This document shows, piece after piece, positions 49,351-59,300 of a stretch of 64,000 nucleotides of DNA. The notes under the pieces were generated by a model, which saw only the letters and a program-made list of their open reading frames with translations, ran no database searches and was not told the origin of the DNA. This stretch comes from Omphiscola glabra (lineage: Eukaryota > Mollusca > Gastropoda > Lymnaeidae), in the NCBI GenBank assembly GCA_964017045.1, contig OZ024794.1:8381099-8445098 (forward strand), read 5' to 3'. Numbering within the stretch: the first letter of the stretch is position 1; each line of letters starts with the position of its first letter. The position numbers and the translations under genes were made by a program.

Positions 49351-52325
49351 CATGGGTCGGACTGTCCAAGCCTTGACTGACACCTGTACAGCGAGTCGAC
49401 AGTATGTTGCGAGGGTTCATTAAAATAACACCAAACCGGTTAAGGGCAGGGTACAACAGCTTTAGAGTCTAAAATTGTCTAAATTAGACTCCCTGCTTTA
49501 CATTCAAAGCCAATAAACCGAATCCACAAAAAGTGGGGTTGAAATGATTGATCAGACAAGAACAAAAAAAACATATAGTCTCTGTGAACTTATGACGTCA
49601 CTGAGCATTGTACTTTATAATCACAAAAAGTACAATTGGCATAGACCACTCAAACATTTCATTCGCAGACTCGGTCTAACATATTGACTGCCGAGAACAA
49701 CTACTTAAACTATATATTCAAGCTCTTGGAATGGCGTTAACATTTCATCATAAGTGTCTTACTTCATCAAAAGTCAATTGTTTTGGGGCAAGCTGAGAGC
49801 CTATCCAGTCTTGGACCTGGTCCCAGAGCGGTTAGCAATGCCATGTCTTTGGAAAGGCTGAGACTGAGACCCTACCCAGAATTGGATTTGTCACAGAGCT
49901 CTTAGTAAAGCCATGTCTTTGGGAAGGCTGAGACCCTGCCAAGTATTGGACTTGTAAGAGAAGTCTTAGTAAGGCCATGTCTTTGGACAAGCTGAGACCC
50001 TATCCACTCTTCGAATCGTCCCAGAGTTCTTAGTAAAGGCTGAGAATACACTTTAACAGTACTTCAAATAGGATGACGTATCGGTATTATCGTTTAGACG
50101 TCCATAAAATGGTGATATGATGCGTCCAAGCTTGAACGTGTTGTCTCTGTCACTCACACCAACAACAGGATCTATCGATTGCATCCAAAAACCAGGACTT
50201 GAATTGGCGCCGTGACGAAGACATAATTATTGACCAAGTATATTGCCATGACCTCTAGATTCAGTTCACGCAGGTTCATTTGCAAGTTCAGCTCGGAGCT
50301 CCTTTCTGCTGTTGTTTTTTTTGCCTGGTCATGATAGTCATCCGATAAAGGCATTGCGTCATTTACTCCTTGACGTTGGGTGAAACATTTGATTTATGAA
50401 CCCTTAAATTTTTCAGGTTTTCTTTTAGCTCTTTGAATGTAATCATGAACCCCAAAGGGTCGGTAAACTCTTAGTTAAGGTTTCCTCCCCTCGTTCTAGT
50501 TTCTTCGCGAGTTTTTAAGGCCTCATCTACAAATACAAGTGTGCCGCCTTCTGGGATTTAGGTCAAACGAAATCTAAACTCTTGAACTCTCTTACATTTT
50601 ATAGTAATCATTAGGAAGTTATTACAGAGGGTATTGTTTAACAACGGTAGAGGGTATTGTTTAACAACGGTGCCTCGGTTATTCTGAAAATAAAATAAAC
50701 GTTTTTAATGTGTTCATATATTTTAACCTGAAAGATGAGCAAAGTCACAGTCGTGATGGGAAACATTCACATCGTAGATTGGAAACGTTTACTATTGTCA
50801 CATTCAGGTTCTAAATAAAAAAAACAAAAACATTTGGAATAATACTTCTGGTCCTTGTTTTATTATAAAAAATCAAAATGACCTCTTAAAAGTTAACAAA
50901 TCAAACACGCAAATTGTTCTAAATGACCAAACGAAACTATTAGATCTTGGCATAGGTGATCCCCAAATAGGACTGTACAACTTGTTTATATTTTGAATTA
51001 TATTTGTAGTAAATAAACGAATTGACCGAGACACCGAGATACCCCCAGGTTTGGCTGAGTGTAGCCACTACACTAAACAACCTCGAGTAGGGGCCCTCGG
51101 TTGAAAACGGGGGATAAACTATTCGGGTAAGTGAGTATAGAATGAAGGGTAGGTTAAAAGTGATAAACATGGCGGAAACCAGGGCAACCGACTCTATTAC
51201 TTTAATATCTTTGGATGATAAAGAAAACGATGGTTTTGCTGTTTCACCCGCTCTAACTTTTTGAAGATATTTGGAAACATATATTGCATTCTGGCGAAAT
51301 TTCGATGCCCTGTGGAGTTTAGCGCCCAAAATGACCATGCAGACGGCCACAACAACGAAGCACAGCCAGGGAATGGCGTTGCGATTGACGGTATCGTTGA
51401 ATACGTTGGCAAAAGTCATGTCGCCAGTAGTTCTGGCGATTAGCACCGACGAATTGGTCGCCGGGCTGACAACCCAAACCAACTTCCTGAAAATAACCAT
51501 CGGGAGACGCAGGGTGATCCCCATGAGCAATAAAGCAAACAAGGCAACCAATGTCCGCAACTGAGTGAAGACGTTTTTGAAGCGCAGTGGCATGGCCACA
51601 CAACAGCACCGCGCTATGGCTATGTAGGTGGTGATGAAAGTCGAGGCGTCGTAAAACATATAAGAGTACCAATACAGGATAAAGTAAACACTCAGCGGGT
51701 CCGCTCCCAGGACCAAATTATTAAAACTGAGCAGTGCGATGCAGATGACTACAACCAATGAAATGAGCAGGTGGCAGAGATCTGACAGAGACAGGGCCAG
51801 GAAAGATATGCAGATACTGTCAGCGAGGCCCATTTTGATGAAGGCGAGCACATTGAGAAGGTTGCTACAAATGCCGAAGACGACAACAGCTGGCGTGATG
51901 GCCGCGGTGACCATGCGATATTCCATCAAGAAATTGTCGGAAATAAAATAATATACTTCAGATGTATTCATGGTGCGTTCGACGACCGTAATTAGGATGG
52001 TGAAAAGTAGAAATGTCTTAAGATTTATATACTGTTTTAAACAGTCTATACTTATTCACAATATCTATAGGCTATCGAAAAATCATACATATCTCAAATG
52101 CACGTCTGACTTTGCTATTTAACTGATTTTAAAACACATTTATTGAATGTATATATATATATTTCTTGACATTAGAGGGCATGTACTTGCACTGGTATCA
52201 CTGGTGCCACTGGAATGTTTCGCGACTGGCTCAGCAGTAGATTCAGTAGGTGTTTTTAAAAAAAATGTATATTATATATAGGTGTATAATTTTTTTTACA
52301 CGGTTTTCAATTTTTTTTTCTCTTT

Positions 52326-52357
<32 letters not shown>

Positions 52358-53515
52358 GTCTGAAAATATCGATTTAAAATATAAAAACAACTTGAACAAA
52401 CTAAGTAAATTATCCTGGAGTAATTTTATTTAATTTTGTTATACTGGCTAAGAATTGTATTCTATTCCTTGGCTGATATTGACCGAAGGTTACATTTAGG
52501 ACTGTGATTATATAGTTAATTAAGGTGTGTGGCTACTAATTGCATCAATTTGAAGTTTACAATTACGCCAGAGTAAACACTGGTAAGCACCAAATAATTA
52601 CTGTGTGTTTTGGCTTTCTTTTTGTTGCCATCGCGAACCATGGTCCGTTCTATCAGATGATCAAACTAATGTTAAGTTTCTCAGCACATTTAGTTCAGAT
52701 TTTAATTAGACAGAGATGATTGCAAGTGTATAATATATATAATTACCCAGTGCACGGTTTGTCTCAGTACCATGAAACACGCGAGATCCTACATAGTTTA
52801 ATTAAAATTACATTTATAGCTACGGCTGGGATAAGATGTATTGAATAGAACAAGTGTCTAGAACTGTGGTCCATGGTCCTATTCTTTCAGATCGTCCACG
52901 ATTGTGGTGCTTATTACAGGTATTTTAATCATTTTCAATATGCGCCCCCCCCCCCCACTTTTTTTTTTATAAAACCACCCTGTCGACCTCTGACCACAGA
53001 TAACAACATAGATGTATGCTACAGCTTTCTAATTGTCATCATGGGACTCTTTTGGTTTGGGAGGGGGGGGGGGGGAAGATAGACGTACACATGTTTTCAA
53101 CTTCGTTTTACAGAACGAAAATCTATGAAAGACAAAGGAAATTTGTCCCCAAACTTGTGTTGGGGTTGGAGTAAATAAAAATGGGCATTACACGGTTCAG
53201 CAATTAGACCCTGACCAACGGACGGTAAGCATTCCTAAGATTATATGTACTTTTTAGTTGTATGCCTGGGTAAAGAGCAAAGTCAACATAATCGGAATTT
53301 TTTATGCATTCGTTGTTTTTGTTTTGTTTTTTATCTTCTTTTGTTGATAATTTAAAAAGTAGAAATAAAATATATACGGTATATATATATTTTAAAAAAC
53401 TGTTTAAAAAATACTTTCTTTTAAAGACAATGCACTAAAAACGTGGATAAGGTCGACATTTTCTATAGGAAGACATTTTCTATAGGAAGACATTTTCTAT
53501 AGGGCGACATTATCT
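49351..53515. repeat. Segmental duplication, unit 2
   Basis: Begins GGGTCGGACTGTCCAAGCCT immediately after the junction array and parallels unit 1 in order and orientation to about 53515. Non-coding parts carry more indels and homopolymer changes than the GPCR frame, such as the G-run at 52337-52357. No other gene is seen. Confidence 0.9.
50940..51971 (-). CDS. Intronless class A chemosensory-type GPCR, copy 2
   Basis: 343 residues, intact, paralogue of the 45861-46898 gene with the same seven segments and the same unusual ARC, FNLPF and NSxxY motifs. Differences from copy 1 (about two dozen substitutions and a two-residue deletion in the third intracellular loop, ESEIVK to ETAK) cluster in the N-terminus/TM1, TM4-5 edges and the C-tail. 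Residues 46-140 are identical. The N-terminal sequon (MNTS) is kept although the residues changed. A minus-strand AATAAA lies near 50859-50864. Both copies are intact and probably functional. Confidence 0.9.
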   Translation of the reverse strand: MNTSEVYYFISDNFLMEYRMVTAAITPAVVVFGICSNLLNVLAFIKMGLADSICISFLALSLSDLCHLLISLVVVICIALLSFNNLVLGADPLSVYFILYWYSYMFYDASTFITTYIAIARCCCVAMPLRFKNVFTQLRTLVALFALLLMGITLRLPMVIFRKLVWVVSPATNSSVLIARTTGDMTFANVFNDTVNRNAIPWLCFVVVAVCMVILGAKLHRASKFRQNAIYVSKYLQKVRAGETAKPSFSLSSKDIKVIESVALVSAMFITFNLPFILYSLTRIVYPPFSTEGPYSRLFSVVATLSQTWGYLGVSVNSFIYYKYNSKYKQVVQSYLGITYAKI

Positions 53516-53869
53516 CTCTGCCGAAAGGTTAGACATAATATATATGGTAGCACTTTCAATGTAAAGTAACCCGACAAGGCGGGAAAATAACTATAGATCA
53601 TGGTGAGAAACAATATAAAACTTTTGTATAGCTGTTCAAATGTTACGTTGTCTTGCCCACAGGTGAGTACGACCAGATTCGGACCAAGGGCAGGTATGTA
53701 AAAGACATTTTCTTAGAGGTTTCACACATGGGTATCCAAAGAAATTCACTAAAGGACAATACCAGGAGGCAGAAATGATACAAAGACATAAGACCCCAAG
53801 ATTAAAACTTCGACAAGAGGTCAATAAAGATTGTCTTTTTAATGACACATACAATATAGTATCTGTTGA

Positions 53870-54100
53870 CCAGGTGACACATACTATCTAGTATCTGTAT
53901 TAAGACCAGGTGACCCACACTATGTAATATATGTATTAAGACCAGGTGACACATACTATCTAGTATCTATATAAAGGCCAGATGACCCATACTATCTAGT
54001 ATATGTATTAAGTCCAGAGGACACATACTATTAATTACTATCTAGTATATGTATTACGACCAGATGACCCATAATATCTAGTCGATGTATTAAGACCATT
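53870..54100. repeat. ~36-bp minisatellite, ~6.5 copies
   Basis: Unit includes CCAGGTGACACATACTATCT and AGTATCTGTATTAAGA; imperfect copies. Confidence 0.92.
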
Positions 54101-54210
54101 GTTTGAAAAAAACCCTGAACCAAAGCATTAAAATGACCCAACTCATCGACTCCTTTGCCTCAGTTTGTTTAATTGTTAAATGGTCGCAGACGACTCCGAC
54201 AATGCTACAG

Positions 54211-54415
54211 CAGTGTTTCTCAAACTTTCAACATCTGTATACCCCTGACTATGATTTTCTTAACACTTAGTACCACTCGTTAAAAAAAAATTGCATTTAG
54301 TTTAATAACAATAAAAAAATATTTATGTTTTCCTATGCGGCGCGTACCCCCACCTAACTCTTCGCGTACACACCCCCTCCCCCCAGTTACGCGTACCACA
54401 CGTTGGGAAAGACTA
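54211..54415. mobile_element. Degenerate hAT-type MITE
   Basis: Left end CAGTGTTTCTCAAACTTTC and right end CGTTGGGAAAGACTA are decayed hAT termini. The flanks TGCTACAG and AACTACAG agree at 6 of 8 positions, as expected of an 8-bp target duplication. Non-coding. Confidence 0.6.
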
Positions 54416-54423
54416 AACTACAG

Positions 54424-55964
54424 ACCTAGAACAATGGACATTGATAGGCATTGGTCTACTAATGGGACATCGATTTCTTGTAACACGCCAATATTGAGGC
54501 CAATGTCTCCAGTGTGCAGCAGAGCCTCCTTAAATTTGCTGCTAGATATTTAGATTAGCTTCATTGCAATTGGAATGGGATCTTCCCCCCCCCCCCCTTC
54601 CTTAATTAAGTCAAGTACTGCATGATTACTTTAGAATATATATTTGCTGTGACAAAGGATACTATTGCTACCGGTATATAAATACAGTGGACTGCAGTTC
54701 AAGCCATTTGAAGAAAATAAATAGAGGAACAAGATTTGTTTAGGCTTGAAAAAAAAACAAAAACAAAAAAACAACAGAACCGTTTCGGCTAAATGCCTTC
54801 TTAAGTAGACAATCCCAAAAAAAAAAGAAAAAAAATTGTACATAGGTATACGGTAGTTTAGCGGCACCTTTTTGTGACAAATACGGTAAAAAATACGTCA
54901 ACATTCATTGTGGGACCAGCTCCGAAATAAATATTTAAAAGAATTAATTTAATTAACAACGTGCATGTAGTGTGGACAATGAACTGAAGGCAGACAACAT
55001 TTTACCCGTACCCTATCTGGTTGGAGAACTTGAGACTCCCACATAAGCGAGACGACGGAGTACAGAGGTAAAGTGGAACCTTGCGCCGACAATTCCATTG
55101 ATGCCCAGCAAATCCGTATTGTTGGGATCCCCGCATATAAAACAATGAGTTTGATAGCATGCCAGATCAAATCAATATAAGTATAAGGAGCTATGGCCCG
55201 TTACTAAGCACGGCAACATAACGATATGTTCATTGTATCATTGTTCATGCACGGTGGCACAACTCATTGGAGACTGTGAATCCCATTAGTCCAAGTCGAT
55301 AATCTAATGCTCTGGGGTAGCCAGAGCAAATGGTACTAGAGAATCTAAGGCTCTGAGAGCTAAGAGCTTATGGTATACTCTTTGCCAAGCTCAGCTTCAC
55401 ATCAAAGGTTCCTGACTTATTTTAGTCACGACCAAATTTTATGAAAGAAAAAAAAAACAAGTGACTAGCGACCCCCGACACATTTATGAAAGCCATATTT
55501 ATACGTAAATGAAAATTCATTGATAGTAGATGTTTGTGTGGATAGTTCAACAATATACTTTAAGCTTATTATAATGTTAATGCCATTATTGAATTTGTTA
55601 CTCTTGAAAAAACGCCAAAATTCACGGTAGAGTTTTCGTTTACGGATACTCTCAGTTCACTCCATTATCACCCCTTGATGTTTTGAATGAGGAGGCGTGG
55701 AAAATTCACTTTGACGGAGACGCAAATAAAAATTGGATTTAAAATGGCAATGGCTTTTTAACTCTTTTCTTTTTTATTATTTTTAGGGGGGGGGGGGGGG
55801 TGTCACCAATCTATATTTATTCGAGTAATTTCAACATTCGCGACATTACATTTTTAAGTTAACATAATGACTTAATTGATCAATAAGTTCCCAGCCTTAT
55901 CTCGGGGTGTCGTAATCTGTGACAATTTGAAAACAAATGTTAGGAGACTTGATCAGATATGCAG
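54424..55964. other. Non-coding stretch upstream of THEG-like exons
   Basis: AT-rich with homopolymers, including a G-run near 55786. Presumably intron or promoter of the THEG-like gene, but no 5' exon could be fixed here. Confidence 0.45.
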
Positions 55965-56315
55965 AATTTCATTTAGGAAATTTGTTGATCAGATATGGAA
56001 CATTTCATTTAGAACATTTGTTGATCAGATATGCAGCATTTCATTTAGAACATTTGTTGATCAGATATGGAGCATTTCATTTAGAACATTTGTTGATCAG
56101 ATATGGATCATTTCATTTAGAACATTTGTTGATCAGATATGGAGCATTTCATTTAGAACATTTGTTGATCAGATATGGAGCATTTCATTTAGAACATTTG
56201 TTGATCAGATATGGAGCATTTCATTTAGAACATTTGTTGATCAGATATGGAACATTTCATTTAGAACATTTGTTGATCAGATATGGAACATTTCATTTAG
56301 AACATTTGTTGAAGA
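55965..56315. repeat. 36-bp minisatellite, ~9.5 copies
   Basis: Unit contains TTTGTTGATCAGATATGGAG and CATTTCATTTAGAACA. With 36 a multiple of three, two plus-strand frames stay open for 135-150 codons (12-residue periodicity). It ends 55 bp before a THEG-like exon but splices into it only with a stop, so it is read as intron. Confidence 0.93.
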
Positions 56316-56368
56316 AGAAACGTGGTAACGCATGGAGACTTTAAAACTTCTGGGCGTTCTTCTTTCAG

Positions 56369-59300
56369 AGAGCGGTACAAATATCTGGCCAGACCTAAAG
56401 AGCCCAAAGTAGAATGGTGGACTTGTGTTGGGTAAGTACAGTGTACGGTCCTACATGTGTCGACTAAACAATCGGCAGGTCTAGCTAGATTCTTTTTTTT
56501 TTAAAATTATTTCGACCTCGCTTTTAGAGAAAAGGGTTTTGTTATTCACAGATCATTTTAGAGAATATTCAGTTAACTGTAGACAATATTGGCTTAACAC
56601 GGTCAAGGCGATAGTTCATCTGCAACCTGGGCGAGCCCATACAGGTCCATGCCATTGGGAAAAGTTTGTACCGTAGTTATTTTCATCCCATCTACTCTTA
56701 TACAAGTTAACCTGCTCGCTATATTTCAATTTAAAAATATGTATATCACTAGCTTTTATAAGCCTTGTAGCAAAGATGAACAGGAGTAGTGGAGAGACCG
56801 CCTGAACTACAGTTGGCATGCGTTTGAATGTTAATAACATTGTCCATTATTTCACAAAGGCGATTATTATTTCCAGCCATGAAGATTCTAACAAAATGTA
56901 CAATCAACCCAATGTCCAAAGAGTGAATCGGCCTTCAATCCAGTAAACATATTTATGTTTGACTCCCATTCTGTCTTGGTATAGGCCTACAGCACTAGCA
57001 CCATGCTGGCAGATGCGGACACCACATACAATCACGCTACGTGATGCAGACACCCCATACAATCACGTGATGCGGACACCCCCATACAATCACGCTACGT
57101 GATGCGGACACCCCATACAATCACGTGATGCGGACACCCCATACAATCACGCTACGTGATGCAGACACCCCATACAATCACGTGATGCGGACACCCCATA
57201 CAATCACGCTACGTGATGCGGACACCCCATACAATCACGCTACGTGATGTAGACACCTCATACAATCACATGATGCAGGCACCCCATACAGTTACCTCAC
57301 ATGATGCGGATACCCCCTACAAGCATATGTCACATGTGAATAAATTGACATAAATAGACTCAAACTGTGAACATGAGTTTGTTACGTTTAGAAACTTTAA
57401 AACTAAACAATTTTTTTTTTAATCTTCAGCCCACCTCAGAAATGGGGGAACCAGGAGCCCATATGGCCAATCAACAGAGCGGCCATTTCAGCCAACCCTA
57501 GCCCTAGAGTCAACGAGCTTGCTTCTCCCAAGAAAAACTTCCAGTCTGACGCCCGTGTTAGCAGGTGAGCGAGTGCAAGTAGTTGACGCGAACAAGTGAG
57601 TGAATGCAAGCAGTAGACGCCAACAAGTGAGTGAATGCAAGCAGTAGACGCCAACAAGTGAGTGAATGCAAGCAGTAGACGCCAACAAGTGAGTGAATGC
57701 AAGTAGTTGACGCCAACAAGTGAGTGAATGCAAGTAGTTGACGCCACTAAGTGAGTGAATTGAAGTAGTTGACGCCAACAAGTGAGTGAATGCAAGTAGT
57801 TGACGCCACTAAGTGAGTGAATGCAAGTAGTTGACGCCAACAAGTGAGTGAATGCAAGTAGTTGACGCCAACAAGTGAGTGAATGCAAGTAGTTGACGCC
57901 AACAAGTGAGTGAATGGAAGTAGTTGACACCACCAAGTGAGTGAATGCAAGTAGTTGACGCCAACAAGTGAGTGAATGGAAGTAGTTGACGCCAACAAGT
58001 GAGTGAATGCAAGTAGTTGACGCCAACAAGTGAGTGAATGCAAGTAGTTGACGCCAACAAGTGAGTGAATGCAAGTAGTTGACGCCACTAAGTGAGTGAA
58101 TGGAAGTAGATGACGCCAAAAAGTGAGTGAATGCATGCTGTTGAATACATGTGGATTTGTTATCATCGAGCCATTTCATTTTCTTTGACATAATCTTTGT
58201 TCTTTTCAGTTCTTACTTAACTTACTATCGAGACTTTAATTTGACGGCTATAGTATATACAAACATTAGCGTTAACTGGTACTTTAGCATCCCTTATACT
58301 TATACAGCATGGTCAGTAATATATTGAATATATAAATATATACTACCTCACAGTTAGCGCAACAAAAACACTAGTCTCTGCTCTCGTTCTGTCTCGTCTT
58401 GACTATTGCAACTCTCTTCTGTCAGGTTTAACAAAAAATTTCATAGAGAAACTGCAGAAAGTTCAAAACTCAGCTGCTAGTTTAGTGTCACGGTCAGATC
58501 GTGTGTTTACCTTTTCTGTGTATGTTTTGGGGGGGGGAGGGGGGGGAGGGGGGGGAGGGGGGGAACCCAGGTGAGGAAGTGAGTTTGGGAATATTGAAAG
58601 GGGTGAACGAATGTTAGTAATTATTGTTAGCTATTGTTTTGATATCACGAGTGCATGGTCTGTGAGGGTATAAAGTATCAGAGAGAGGGAGATTATTATT
58701 GAGTGGATTCGACCAGAGAGTTTTTTTTATTGATGTTGGACATAGTACAAATTCGTAATTATTTTGTGTAGGCTCTCTATTGGAGTTTGGTCTTTCTACC
58801 TGATTTTTCCAGTATACTGTGATGAAGTGAATAAACTTATAGTATGACATGATACATTGTTGGACCGCCTTGTGTTTCCTTTTAAACTATCGGCTTTGTA
58901 GGAGCCAGGAGACTTTATAAGTATCAGCTCTCCAGGAGCTGAAGAACCGGAATTGTAGACTCTGAAAACAAATGTCTGTGGCTAGAGAAGGGACCTAATC
59001 TCCTAGACCAGGGGTCTCCAAACTTTTTTCACGGCGGGCCGGATAACAAAAAAAAAAAAAAAAAAAGAAAATGACGAGCGTGGTCCAGATAATGATTACG
59101 TACAATAATTTCAAGCCAGGACAAAATTTCAAGTACCGTCGGCGGGCCGGTTGAACTGGCCTCGCGGGCCGGATCCGGCCCGAGGGCCGTAGTTTGGAGA
59201 CCCCTGTCCTAGACGAACGTACTTTTCGCCAGTTAGTTCTAAGGCTAAGAAACGTGATCACTTCACTCCAATACTTCACTCACTTCATTGGCTCCCTATA

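Noticed and set aside
57436..58191. 251-residue minus-strand frame with LAFTHLLASTTCIHSL-type repeats
   Set aside because: It is antisense to a supported THEG-like exon and the 31-bp array. Three units make 93 bp, which keeps frames open by arithmetic.
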